A DNA stretch of 21,967 nucleotides from Flavobacteriales bacterium UBA3376 (GCA_002359055.1 DEQC01000109.1:27473-49439); one strand, 5' to 3'; counted from the stretch's first letter, positions 7,006 to 15,712 are shown. Numbers and translations are program-made. The notes: generated by a model not told the origin, from the sequence alone.

Positions 7006-9634
7006 ATTATTTATACTTTTTTTATTCTTTTTTTCTACAATTTTATTTTCGCAAATCACAGGAACGGTTCAGGATTCTGACGAAATTCCTATCAACAACG
7101 TAATTGTAAAACTTGTTGAAAATGAAAAAGTGGTCAAATATACTTTCACCGATAGTGATGGAAATTATGTATTGAAAGTTCCGAAAGCAGGAAATTATCA
7201 AATCAATATTTCCTCACTGAATTATGAAGAAATACATTTCCCCGTTGAAATTCCAGATCTTTCGTCTGAATATTTCTATAATTTCACATTGATTTCTTCG
7301 GATTTTGTTGAGCTTGATGAAGTAATTATTGCAGCAAGACGGCCAATTGAATCCAGAGGAGATACTATAATTTATGATGCAAAACATTTTTCACAAGGAA
7401 ATGAGTTGGTTTTAGAAGATTTATTAAAGAAAATCCCGGGTATTCAGGTCGATAGTGAAGGAACAATAAAAGTAGGTGATCGGGAAATTGAAAAAATAAT
7501 GATAGAAGGCGATGATTTTTTCGAAAGAGGTTATAAAATTATTTCGAAAAATATGCCTATTCATCCAATTGATAAAATAGAGTTATTACAGAATTACACA
7601 GACAATAAACATCTAAAAGGCATCGACCAAAGTGACAAACTTGCATTGAATTTAAAATTCAACGAAGATGCAAAAAGTCAATGGTTTGGAAATATAAAAG
7701 TTGGTTTGAGTGATTATGAAAATCAACGGTACCAATGGCAAATGAATTTGATGAATTTCAGCAAGAAAAATAAATATTATTTCTTAAATCATTTCAACAA
7801 TATTGGTGTGGATGTAGCGGGAGAAATTGAGCATTTAGTCAATCCGAGTTCACGCGCAAGCGATTTTGTAGGAGATAATTTTTCTACACGAGGAATTGTA
7901 TCTTTAAGACCTCCACAAATGTTGTTCAAAAGCGAAAGATATAATTTCAATAATGCAGAACTGGTTTCTTTAAATTCTATTCATAACTTATCAGACAAGG
8001 TGAAAATTCACCCGATGTTATTTTTGGAATGGGATGAAAAAGACTTTTTGAGAAATACTGAAATTAATTATCATTTGTCCCATTCAGAATCCTTCACCAA
8101 TAATGAAAATTATAAGTTAAGAAATAAAAAATTCAATGGATTTGGGAAATTGTCTTTTTCTTGGGATATAAAAGATAATCAAACATTAGAAACTACAACT
8201 AAATTTAATAAAAATACATATAGTGCTGATTCTTATATTTTATTTAACGAGAATTCTATCATTGAAACCCTTGATGATAAACCCTCGCGATTTGACCAAG
8301 AACTACAATTTACACATAAATTTTCTAATCAGGAAGTTTTGATTTTACAAGGTCGATTCATTCAAGAAGAATTCATTCAGAATTATAATTCCAACACATT
8401 TTTATTCAATGAGCTATTCAATGATGAATCTTTGGATTCTATCCATCAAAAAAGTGAAAATAAAGGAAAACTATGGGGAATTTCTGCAAAATATTTAAAC
8501 CGAAAGTCTAATGGAAATCTTTTGAGTCTAAATTTAATGAACACATATACTCAATGGGATTGGGCAAATCATTTGAGCGAAAATGAAAATTCATTTTCAG
8601 CTATTAACTTTAACAATCATAATGAGAACAACACCATTCTAAATGCGAAATATTTATACAAATTCTCAGAAAAATTCTATGTACATCCTGGGGTAACCGT
8701 TGGAAATACAAACAATAATTTTCAAACTTCGGAAAATGAAATCAGCAACAATTGGTTGTATTTAAACGCAATTCTTTCGGCAAACTGGAAACCGGGAAGA
8801 AAAAACGAATTTCAATTCAATTACCAACGAAATAAAAATATGACCAACGCAATACAAACGCATTCAAATTATACAATATCTCGGTACAACTCTTTATTGT
8901 TGGGATTATCAGAACCTGAAATGCTCGACAGAGAATCTTATTTTTTAAATTATATGTACGGAAAATTCACAGACAACTTTATACTCAATCAATCTTTTTT
9001 TTATATTCATAACCATGATTACATTTCTTACGAATCAACTGTTAATCAGAATTATATCATCGAAAAACTGATTGAATTAAAAAATAAAAAAACCTTCAAT
9101 TCTAACACTACTTTAGATTATTATATCAGAAAACTAAAAACCAATGTTAAATTCAAAGTCAATTATTTCTCAAGCCGCTATGAAAACAAAGTAAATAATT
9201 CTGACCTAAGAGCAATTGTTTCTAACAATTTACAATATGGAATAGAGTTCAGGACTGCATTTCGAGGAAACTTCAACTTCCACTTAGGCTCGGAATTTTC
9301 TAATGTTTCATTGAAAACCAATGAACTGAAAAACCATTATATCAACAATTTCACATTTTTTAGCTTCTATTTGAATTTGAACAAAAAATGGGATTTACAA
9401 GCTAATTTCGAATATTACAATACAGAAAGGTTCAATGAGAAAAAAAGTTATAATTTTTTGGATATTGTATCGAAATATCAATTCAATGAGAAACTATACC
9501 TGTCTGTTTTTGGAAGGAATCTATTCAACACCCATTATTTTACGAATCAATCAATTTCTGACATCAGTATTGCAACAACTACCTATCAGTTAATTCCGAG
9601 ATATGTAATGTTGAGTGTAGAATACAAGTTTTAA
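6983..9634 (+). CDS. Outer-membrane beta-barrel protein with carboxypeptidase-regulatory-like and plug domains (TonB-receptor-like)
   Basis: ATG 6983 (883 residues) is preferred over the in-frame TTG at 6980. It starts with a basic, hydrophobic signal peptide ending near FSQ. A carboxypeptidase-regulatory-like beta-sandwich follows (about 26-108: ITGTVQDSDEIPINNVIVKL, then TDSDGNYVL). A plug-like segment comes next (about 112-235: ELDEVIIAARRPIESRGDTI, later LLKKIPGIQVD). The rest is a beta-barrel with alternating aromatics that ends in a C-terminal Phe (SVEYKF), as BAM substrates usually do. This is the outer-membrane receptor family often annotated as TonB-dependent; no TonB box is obvious. 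It overlaps the GLPGLI gene and converges with aroE, with the stops sharing TTAA (4 bp). It probably imports, or gates, a substrate handled with its GLPGLI partner. No SusD homologue is present, so this is not a typical polysaccharide-utilisation pair. Confidence 0.88.
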   Translation: MIVRIAIKLFILFLFFFSTILFSQITGTVQDSDEIPINNVIVKLVENEKVVKYTFTDSDGNYVLKVPKAGNYQINISSLNYEEIHFPVEIPDLSSEYFYNFTLISSDFVELDEVIIAARRPIESRGDTIIYDAKHFSQGNELVLEDLLKKIPGIQVDSEGTIKVGDREIEKIMIEGDDFFERGYKIISKNMPIHPIDKIELLQNYTDNKHLKGIDQSDKLALNLKFNEDAKSQWFGNIKVGLSDYENQRYQWQMNLMNFSKKNKYYFLNHFNNIGVDVAGEIEHLVNPSSRASDFVGDNFSTRGIVSLRPPQMLFKSERYNFNNAELVSLNSIHNLSDKVKIHPMLFLEWDEKDFLRNTEINYHLSHSESFTNNENYKLRNKKFNGFGKLSFSWDIKDNQTLETTTKFNKNTYSADSYILFNENSIIETLDDKPSRFDQELQFTHKFSNQEVLILQGRFIQEEFIQNYNSNTFLFNELFNDESLDSIHQKSENKGKLWGISAKYLNRKSNGNLLSLNLMNTYTQWDWANHLSENENSFSAINFNNHNENNTILNAKYLYKFSEKFYVHPGVTVGNTNNNFQTSENEISNNWLYLNAILSANWKPGRKNEFQFNYQRNKNMTNAIQTHSNYTISRYNSLLLGLSEPEMLDRESYFLNYMYGKFTDNFILNQSFFYIHNHDYISYESTVNQNYIIEKLIELKNKKTFNSNTTLDYYIRKLKTNVKFKVNYFSSRYENKVNNSDLRAIVSNNLQYGIEFRTAFRGNFNFHLGSEFSNVSLKTNELKNHYINNFTFFSFYLNLNKKWDLQANFEYYNTERFNEKKSYNFLDIVSKYQFNEKLYLSVFGRNLFNTHYFTNQSISDISIATTTYQLIPRYVMLSVEYKF

Positions 9635-10359
9635 TTTATTAGTTCATTCCAAATTTCCCAAGATTTCTCTGCTTGCAAAACCAACATTTCATATCCGTTT
9701 TTTATTTTGGCGCCATTGGTTTCCGATAGTTTAAGGAATTCCGTTTTTTCTGGATTATAAATCAAATCATAAATCAAATGTTTTGAACCTATGAATTGAT
9801 AAGGGACATTAGGTTTTTGAGCGATGTTTGGAAAAGTTCCCAAAGGTGTACAATTGATGATGATTGGATGATTTTTTATCACATCAGCATTCAAATCTTG
9901 ATAAGTCATTTCTCCTTTTCTGTTTACAGTTTGAAAAGGAATTTCCAATTGATTCAAAGCGAATTTCACTGCTTTTGCAGCACCGCCATCACCAAGAATC
10001 AGCGCATTTTTATGATGATTTTCGAGCAAAGGAAAGATTGACTTCTCAAAACCATAAGCATCTGTATTGTAACCTATTTTTTTTCCATTGATCAGTTTTA
10101 CACAATTGACTGCACCTATTGCTTTGGCTTCTGTTGAAAGTTCGTCTAAGTAAGGAATGATTTGTTCTTTGAAGGGGATGGTAACATTGAATCCGATTAG
10201 ATTTGGGTCGTTCAATAAATTTTCAATTTGCGACAAATCCTTTAAATCATAAGTTTTGTAAACCGCTTCTTTTATTTTTTCAGAGGAGAATTTTTCGGTA
10301 AAATATTTTTCTGAAAACGAATGAATTATATTTTTTCCAATCAGTCCAAACTTTCTCAT
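9631..10359 (-). CDS. aroE: Shikimate dehydrogenase
   Basis: AroE reduces 3-dehydroshikimate to shikimate with NADPH in aromatic amino-acid synthesis. The 242-residue length is at the short end of the family, common in Bacteroidota. Shikimate-site residues are visible: SFSE near 14-17, NVTIPFK at 58-64 with Lys64 as catalytic Lys, AVN near 83-85, and NTDAYG with Asp100 as the partner. The nucleotide fold has GDGGAAKAV at 123-131. The C-terminus ends NGYEMLVLQAEKSWEIWNEL plus IN. It overlaps the dedA stop by 4 bp (ATGA) and is the last gene of the DUF4290-murA-dedA-aroE operon. Its 3' end is duplicated at 5942-5986. Its stop overlaps that of the convergent barrel gene, with no terminator between them. 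Confidence 0.96.
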   Translation of the reverse strand: MRKFGLIGKNIIHSFSEKYFTEKFSSEKIKEAVYKTYDLKDLSQIENLLNDPNLIGFNVTIPFKEQIIPYLDELSTEAKAIGAVNCVKLINGKKIGYNTDAYGFEKSIFPLLENHHKNALILGDGGAAKAVKFALNQLEIPFQTVNRKGEMTYQDLNADVIKNHPIIINCTPLGTFPNIAQKPNVPYQFIGSKHLIYDLIYNPEKTEFLKLSETNGAKIKNGYEMLVLQAEKSWEIWNELIN

Positions 10360-11054
10360 CTACTTCTTTCTTCCATGATTTTTTTGAATCTTTTCACTCG
10401 ATCGATTCTGTTTCTAATAACTTTTGTTATAGTTGGTAAATTGGCAATGACAATGATTCCAATGATGAAAAAACCTAAATTATTTTCCACAAATTTAAAT
10501 TTACCTAAGAAATATCCAATTGAAATAATTCCAGCGACCCAAACGGTTGCACCGATGAAGCTGTACAATAAAAAAACTTTGTATTTCAAATGAAAAATTC
10601 CACAAACAAAAGGAATCAGCGTTCTGATTACTGGCGTAAATCGAGCGATAATAATCGCAGCTCTACCTCTTTTCTTAAAAACTCTCATTGCTCTTTTAAG
10701 GTATTTTTTCTTATAAAATCGAGAGTCTTCTTTTTGTAAAATCCAATGACCAAATCTTCTTCCAATCAGATAATTCAAATTATCTCCAATCAGTGCGCCG
10801 AGCATTAGCAATGGAATTAGAATTTCTATCTTCAATCCATTGTCCTCATTTGCAGCTATCATTCCCAACGCAAAAAGCAAAGCATCTCCTGGTAAAAAAG
10901 CAGTTATAAAAATCAAAAAAATCAGTCCAGTTTCAGCAAATATTTGAAGAAACAAAACCAAGTATATCCAATTACCATATTCTTCAAATAATTGTTTTAC
11001 TACTTTATCTGGTCGGCTTACAAAGCCCATTATCGCATCAAATATCTCTTGCAT
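10356..11054 (-). CDS. DedA family (SNARE-associated/VTT) integral membrane protein
   Basis: The 232-residue protein has several hydrophobic segments (about 28-65 re-entrant, 78-92, 133-155, 158-183, 193-210). It shows the family motifs: Glu41, FLPGD at 53-57, GDNLNYLIGR at 90-99, and ARFTPVIRTLIPFVCG at 137-152 with its paired arginines. DedA proteins are inner-membrane lipid translocases; some (UptA-type) are reported to return undecaprenyl phosphate to the cytosolic face, while others affect phosphatidylethanolamine or membrane potential. Its place 12 bp after murA and overlapping aroE by 4 bp makes a role in cell-envelope lipid-carrier recycling attractive, but this is inference from context. 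The C-terminus is strongly basic. The substrate is not determinable from sequence. Confidence 0.92.
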   Translation of the reverse strand: MQEIFDAIMGFVSRPDKVVKQLFEEYGNWIYLVLFLQIFAETGLIFLIFITAFLPGDALLFALGMIAANEDNGLKIEILIPLLMLGALIGDNLNYLIGRRFGHWILQKEDSRFYKKKYLKRAMRVFKKRGRAAIIIARFTPVIRTLIPFVCGIFHLKYKVFLLYSFIGATVWVAGIISIGYFLGKFKFVENNLGFFIIGIIVIANLPTITKVIRNRIDRVKRFKKIMEERSR

Positions 11055-11066
11055 TTTTGATTTAAA

Positions 11067-12380
11067 TTATGCCCTTATGATGTCTGCTCCTATTGCTCTT
11101 AAACGAGTATCGATGTTTTCATATCCTCTATCGATCTGTTCTATGTTATGAATATAGCTTTTCCCTTTGGCTGACAAAGCAGCGATCAGCAATGAAATTC
11201 CAGCTCTAATATCGGGTGAAACCATGGTTGTCCCTCTCAGAGAAACTTCGTGATTATGTCCGATAACTGTAGCTCTATGTGGATCACAAAGAATGATTTG
11301 AGCACCCATATCGATGAGTTTATCGACAAAAAACAATCGACTTTCAAACATTTTTTGATGGACGAGCAGACTTCCTTTGGCTTGGGTAGCCACCACTAAA
11401 ATGATACTCAAAAGGTCAGGTGTAAATCCAGGCCAAGGCGCATCAGAAATTGTCATGATGGAACCATCCATGAATTTTTGAATCTCGTAGTTTTCTTGGG
11501 CTGGAATATATATATCATCGTTTTGTTTTTCCAGTTGAATTCCGAGTTTTCTAAAAACATCAGGAATGATACCAAGATTTTCCCACGACACATCTTTGAT
11601 TGTCAATTCTGACTTCGTCATAGCTGCCAATCCAATCCAGCTTCCGATTTCAATCATATCTGGCAAAACAGTGTGTTCTGTTCCACCCAATTCTTCTACA
11701 CCTTCGATGATCAATAGATTCGAACCGATGCCTTCAATTTTAGCGCCCATGCGCACCAACATTTTACACAATTGTTGTAAATAAGGTTCACATGCGGCAT
11801 TGTAGATTTGTGTTTTCCCTTCCGCCAAAACTGCAGCCATCACTAAATTGGCTGTACCTGTTACTGATGCTTCTTCCAAAAGCATATAGGTACCTTTCAA
11901 TCGATTGTTTTCATCGATTTCTACTCCATAAAAATCCTCTTCTTCTTCAAATCTATATTTAGCTCCCAATTTGATAAAACCTTGGAAATGTGTGTCGAGT
12001 CTTCTTCTACCGATTTTATCTCCACCTGGTTTTGGCATATATGCTTTACCGTATTTTGTCAACAAAGGTCCCATCAACATGATAGACCCTCTCAATGCAG
12101 CAGCATCTTTTTTAAAATCTTTGGTGTGAAGATAATCCATACGAATGTTAGTGGCTTTAAATGTATAATCGCCTTTGCCATTTTTCTGGATTTTAACTCC
12201 CAAATCACCCAAAATATCAATCAATCGATTAACATCTTGAATGTCAGGTATATTTTTAATTCTAACTTTTTCTGTTGTCAATAAAACTGCGCATAAAATC
12301 TGGAGCACTTCATTTTTCGCTCCTTGAGGTACTATTTCTCCATTCAGACGCTTTCCTCCTTTAATTTGAAATACAGCCAT
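11067..12380 (-). CDS. murA: UDP-N-acetylglucosamine 1-carboxyvinyltransferase (Asp-type active site)
   Basis: MurA transfers enolpyruvate from PEP to UDP-GlcNAc, the first committed step of peptidoglycan synthesis, in the cytosol. The 437-residue length is slightly above the usual 420 or so. The N-terminal QGAKNEVL (19-26) has the catalytic Lys22-Asn23 pair, and RGSIMLMGPL (97-106) is the conserved strand before the active-site loop. In that loop the usual Cys of GGCxIG is Asp121 (GGDKIG). The conserved DIRAG near 390 is also present. Asp-type MurA enzymes are active but not alkylated by fosfomycin, as known for Mycobacterium and Chlamydia. The gene lies 6 bp after the DUF4290 gene and 12 bp before dedA, in one operon. 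Confidence 0.97.
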   Translation of the reverse strand: MAVFQIKGGKRLNGEIVPQGAKNEVLQILCAVLLTTEKVRIKNIPDIQDVNRLIDILGDLGVKIQKNGKGDYTFKATNIRMDYLHTKDFKKDAAALRGSIMLMGPLLTKYGKAYMPKPGGDKIGRRRLDTHFQGFIKLGAKYRFEEEEDFYGVEIDENNRLKGTYMLLEEASVTGTANLVMAAVLAEGKTQIYNAACEPYLQQLCKMLVRMGAKIEGIGSNLLIIEGVEELGGTEHTVLPDMIEIGSWIGLAAMTKSELTIKDVSWENLGIIPDVFRKLGIQLEKQNDDIYIPAQENYEIQKFMDGSIMTISDAPWPGFTPDLLSIILVVATQAKGSLLVHQKMFESRLFFVDKLIDMGAQIILCDPHRATVIGHNHEVSLRGTTMVSPDIRAGISLLIAALSAKGKSYIHNIEQIDRGYENIDTRLRAIGADIIRA

Positions 12381-12386
12381 TAAATA

Positions 12387-13010
12387 TTATTTTCTCTGTT
12401 TTCGACCTCCGGTTCTTGTTCTTCTCGATGGTCTTTTGTTTGAATTATTATTGGTGTTTTTTTGAACTTTATCACTACTCATTAAGACTTCTTTCGAATT
12501 TCTTAAATCGATTTGTTGATTTGAAAGTTCATAAAGATGGTTAAAAATCGTTTGGTCATCGACCGTATCTTTGTTCCACAACAAATAACATTTTTTCATA
12601 TGGTTGGCAATTACCATGATCAAACCTTCTTGTTTATCTCCTTCCCACGTTAGCGCTACATCTATCATACGGCGGATATTGTTTCCGTAATATCTGTATT
12701 TATATCCTCCCGTTGGATAAGGAACTTTGTTAGGTTTGGTATCGAAATCTTCTCTTGTTAAGATTGGATAAGGCGAATCAACCTTTAGTTTAAATCCAGA
12801 CATGATGAATAGCTGATCCCATAATTTATGTTGAAAATCAGGTACATCTCTTAAATGTGGGTTTAATTCTCCTAAAACTTCTATGATAATTTTGGCAAAA
12901 CCATTTCTCTCTTCGTCATCCTCCAATGTCAAACAATAATCGACCATATTTTGCACATGTCTTCCGTATTCAGGGATGATTAAAGGTTTTCTTTCTGTAT
13001 TGTATTCCAT
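12387..13010 (-). CDS. DUF4290 domain protein
   Basis: ATG 13010 (207 residues) is preferred. A longer reading begins with TTG at 13040, overlaps the predicted promoter and adds ten non-conserved residues. The protein opens MEYNTERKPLIIPEYGRHVQ, the conserved beginning of the Bacteroidota-specific DUF4290 family, and carries about 165 residues of mainly helical domain. A lysine/arginine-rich tail (about 185-207, ending GGRKQRK) might bind nucleic acid or membrane. No signal peptide or membrane segment is present, so it is probably cytosolic. No enzymatic motif is recognisable and the function is unknown. It is the first gene of the operon with murA. That linkage is recurrent in the phylum as far as I recall and hints at a role connected with cell-wall growth. 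Confidence 0.88.
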   Translation of the reverse strand: MEYNTERKPLIIPEYGRHVQNMVDYCLTLEDDEERNGFAKIIIEVLGELNPHLRDVPDFQHKLWDQLFIMSGFKLKVDSPYPILTREDFDTKPNKVPYPTGGYKYRYYGNNIRRMIDVALTWEGDKQEGLIMVIANHMKKCYLLWNKDTVDDQTIFNHLYELSNQQIDLRNSKEVLMSSDKVQKNTNNNSNKRPSRRTRTGGRKQRK

Positions 13011-13029
13011 TTTATAATTTGAATGTTCA

Positions 13030-13037
13030 CAAAAGTA
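13030..13037 (-). promoter_or_regulatory. Candidate -7 box of the DUF4290-murA-dedA-aroE operon
   Basis: The minus strand reads TACTTTTG followed by TG, an exact match to TAnnTTTG, 19 bp before ATG 13010. No TTG is found at the expected upstream distance. The same octamer precedes the glutaryl-CoA dehydrogenase gene. Confidence 0.5.
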
Positions 13038-13125
13038 CAATTTAATGATAGAATCGATTGAACACTTGTTCTAAATTTATTATAATCAAATGTTAAATTT
13101 GAACATAATTAGTGTTTCCTTGTAT

Positions 13126-14400
13126 TCATTTCCAATTGGACTTTTCTAATTTATTTTTAAGTGTAGTTAAAAATTGTGAAGCCAGAGCTCCATCAATTAC
13201 TCGATGGTCATAAGATAAGGAAAGCATCATCATTTTGCAAACCGCTAATTCTTCTTTTCCATCAACTTCAATTACACCAGCTCCTGAACGTATCATACCC
13301 AATGCCAAAACAGCAACTTGAGGTCTTGAAACTATAGGCGTTCCCATCAAACTTCCAAAAATACCCGTGTTACTAATTGTAAAAGTAGTATCTTGAATAT
13401 CGGATGATTTCAATTGATTGGTTTTAGCATTATTTCCAATCAAATTCACATTTTCAATGATATCTTTCAAATCCATATCATTGACTTTTTTAATATTTGG
13501 GACAATTAAATTTCCGTCCGGCAGAGCCGTAGCAAATCCTAAATTGATATCTTTTTTCAAAATCAATTCATCGACATTCATCCAAGCATTGAACTTCGGA
13601 TATTCTTTCAAAGTGTCGATGGCAGCTTTCATGATAAAATGAGTATAAGTTACGTTGACACCATTTTTTTCGATGAACTCATCTTTGATTTTATTTCTAT
13701 GATTGACCAAATCAGTAACATTTACCTCTATAAAAGTCGTAACGTGTGGAATGATTTGATAGGAGCTTTGCAAATGTTTGGCTGCCACTTCTCGAATTCT
13801 CGGCAATTTTTCTACTTGATCTTCTGCTTGAATGTTTAGATTTAATTTTTCTTCCAAAACTCCTGCAGATACTTGCTGAGTAGGTTTTTCATCTTTTTTG
13901 AGATACCTCAAAATATCAACTTTTCGAATGCGTCCATTTTCACCTGTAGGAGAAATTTTCTTTAAATCTTCTACTTCTAATCCATGTTCGGATGCAATTC
14001 TTCTTACAACTGGCGATAAAAATGATTTTCCATCCAAACTTTTTGATGCCAACAGTTCTATATCTTCTTGGGCTTTTTCTTGAGCTATTGTTTCTTCAAT
14101 TTCATCGATAACAACCTCATGAACTACAGTATCGGCATCTACCTCAAAAATAGCGATGGGATGTCCAACTTTGACTTCATCACCTTCTTCAACTAAGATT
14201 TGTTTTAAAATCCCTTCATACTCAGAAGGCAATTCACTATCTACTTTATCAGTACCTATAGTTACAAAAGCTTCATCTTTTTCGACTTTATCGCCTGGAT
14301 TTTTCAACCAGTTAGTCACTACAGCCTCCATTACACTTTCACCCATCTTAGGTAGAATGATTTGAATTTCTTTTGTATCCGAATTCTTTTGAGAAGACAT
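13126..14400 (-). CDS. 2-oxo acid dehydrogenase complex E2 (dihydrolipoyl acyltransferase)
   Basis: E2 is the core of a 2-oxo acid dehydrogenase complex and moves the acyl group from lipoyl-lysine to CoA. The 424 residues show one lipoyl domain (about 11-87) with lipoylation Lys52 in GTDKVDSE. A Glu/Ile-rich linker follows. The E1/E3-binding domain (about 126-165) carries SPVVRRIASEHGL. The catalytic domain (about 195-424) has the active-site SYDHRVIDG, with His399 and Asp403. A single lipoyl domain together with this spacing is typical of branched-chain or 2-oxoglutarate-type E2 in Bacteroidota, but the acyl specificity (BCKDH, OGDH or PDH) cannot be fixed. No E1 or E3 gene lies in the window. 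The next gene upstream on the same strand is glutaryl-CoA dehydrogenase, separated by a terminator-like hairpin. Confidence 0.92.
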   Translation of the reverse strand: MSSQKNSDTKEIQIILPKMGESVMEAVVTNWLKNPGDKVEKDEAFVTIGTDKVDSELPSEYEGILKQILVEEGDEVKVGHPIAIFEVDADTVVHEVVIDEIEETIAQEKAQEDIELLASKSLDGKSFLSPVVRRIASEHGLEVEDLKKISPTGENGRIRKVDILRYLKKDEKPTQQVSAGVLEEKLNLNIQAEDQVEKLPRIREVAAKHLQSSYQIIPHVTTFIEVNVTDLVNHRNKIKDEFIEKNGVNVTYTHFIMKAAIDTLKEYPKFNAWMNVDELILKKDINLGFATALPDGNLIVPNIKKVNDMDLKDIIENVNLIGNNAKTNQLKSSDIQDTTFTISNTGIFGSLMGTPIVSRPQVAVLALGMIRSGAGVIEVDGKEELAVCKMMMLSLSYDHRVIDGALASQFLTTLKNKLEKSNWK

Positions 14401-14463
14401 AATTTAAATTCTATTTATTTTGAAATGTTTAAAAGTTCTTTGTTTGAGCGATTGTATAATTAA

Positions 14464-14516
14464 AAAAGGATTTAGAAATCAGGTACAAAAACCAACCCAA
14501 TCTCTAAAATCCTTTT
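14464..14516 (-). terminator. Terminator-like hairpin after the glutaryl-CoA dehydrogenase gene
   Basis: Arms AAAAGGATTTAGA (14464-14476) and TCTAAAATCCTTTT (14503-14516) pair over 13 bp with one bulged base. In the leftward transcript the hairpin is followed by TTTTTTAATTAT. The hairpin lies 15 bp after the dehydrogenase stop. The 26-nt loop is larger than usual, so strength is uncertain. It separates this gene from the E2 gene downstream. Confidence 0.6.
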
Positions 14517-14531
14517 AAATTATTTAAAAGC

Positions 14532-15692
14532 TCATTCAAAAGCATTGATTCCGGTGATATCGTGTCCAGTAATCAAAAGATGAATGTCGTGTGTACCTTC
14601 GTAAGTAATGACAGATTCTAAGTTAGCTGCATGTCTCATCATTGAGAACTCACCCATAATTCCCATTCCTCCTAAAATCTGACGTGATTCTCGAGCGATA
14701 TCAATTGCCATTTTCACGTTGTTACGTTTGGCCATAGAAATTTGAGCAGGAGTTGCTCTATCCTCGTTTTTCAAAACACCTAATCTCCAAGCTATCAATT
14801 GAGCTTTAGTAATTTCGGTTACAAATTCAGCCAATTTCTTTTGTTGCAATTGGAAACTTGCCAATGGTTTTCCAAACTGAGTTCTTTCCAAAGAATATTT
14901 CAATGCAGTTTCATAACAATCAATAGCAGCTCCAATTACTCCCCAACTGATTCCATAGCGAGCAGAATTCAAACAAGACAATGGACCTCTCAAACTACTC
15001 ACTTCTGGGAAAACATTTTCTTTTGGAACTTCAACATTTTCAAATACCAATTCTCCTGTTTTAGAAGCCCTCAAAGACCATTTGTTCAAAGTTTCTGGAG
15101 TAGAGAAACCTTCCATTCCTCTTTCTACTATCATTCCTCGGATTTTCCCTTCTTCATCTCTTGCCCAAACAACTGCAATATCAGCGATTGGTGAATTAGT
15201 AATCCACATTTTAGCTCCGTTCAAAACATAATGCGAACCTTTGTCAACCACTCTGGTTTCCATTCCTGCTGGATTTGAACCATGGTTAGGCTCGGTCAAT
15301 CCAAAGCAACCAACCATTTCACCTGTAGCTAATTTTGGTAAATATTTTTTTCTTTGTTCTTCTGAACCAAAAGTATAAATTGGAAACATCACTAAAGAGG
15401 ATTGTACAGAAGCAGCCGAACGAACCGCACTATCTCCTGCTTCTAATTCTTGCATTATCAATCCATAAGCGATTTGATCCAATCCTGCTCCTCCATATTC
15501 CTCTGGAATATACGGACCTAAAGCTCCAATTTGACCCAACTTAGGCATCAAACCCGGAATGTCTTTGTGCTGTTGAGCAGCCTCATCTATGATTGGTTTA
15601 ATATCTTGGTTTACAAAATCTCTAACGCTTTGACGAACCAATTTATGTTCTTCTGTCAATAATTCATCGATTTGAAAATAATCTGTTGCCAT
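14532..15692 (-). CDS. Acyl-CoA dehydrogenase, glutaryl-CoA dehydrogenase type
   Basis: ATG 15692 (386 residues, MATDYFQIDELLT) is chosen over the in-frame GTG at 15713, which would place the start inside the promoter. The protein is an FAD-dependent acyl-CoA dehydrogenase very like human glutaryl-CoA dehydrogenase. Matching segments are RSAASVQSSLVM (91-102, with the Arg expected to hold the glutaryl carboxylate), GCFGLTEPNHGS (128-139), ITNSPIAD (164-171) and ARYGISWGV (244-252). Glu365 in TYEGTHDIH is the catalytic base, and the tail TGHDITGINAF also matches. The enzyme oxidises and decarboxylates glutaryl-CoA to crotonyl-CoA in lysine and tryptophan breakdown, passing electrons to an electron-transfer flavoprotein. 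It has its own -7 box and downstream hairpin, so it is probably monocistronic. Some broader acyl-CoA specificity cannot be excluded. Confidence 0.9.
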   Translation of the reverse strand: MATDYFQIDELLTEEHKLVRQSVRDFVNQDIKPIIDEAAQQHKDIPGLMPKLGQIGALGPYIPEEYGGAGLDQIAYGLIMQELEAGDSAVRSAASVQSSLVMFPIYTFGSEEQRKKYLPKLATGEMVGCFGLTEPNHGSNPAGMETRVVDKGSHYVLNGAKMWITNSPIADIAVVWARDEEGKIRGMIVERGMEGFSTPETLNKWSLRASKTGELVFENVEVPKENVFPEVSSLRGPLSCLNSARYGISWGVIGAAIDCYETALKYSLERTQFGKPLASFQLQQKKLAEFVTEITKAQLIAWRLGVLKNEDRATPAQISMAKRNNVKMAIDIARESRQILGGMGIMGEFSMMRHAANLESVITYEGTHDIHLLITGHDITGINAFE

Positions 15693-15712
15693 CTTAATTT
15701 TAATTTTGACCA

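Noticed and set aside
5942..9689. A classical integrative element with integrase and att sites
   Set aside because: The direct repeats would suit att sites, but no recombinase gene lies between them, so only an insertion or exchange at this junction is claimed.
13010..13040. TTG start at 13040 for the DUF4290 protein
   Set aside because: The extra residues are unlike the family N-terminus and overlap the -7 box; ATG 13010 fits both.
14799..15194. 131-codon open frame on the plus strand
   Set aside because: It lies entirely antisense to the conserved acyl-CoA dehydrogenase gene, and its composition is that of a reverse-complement shadow.
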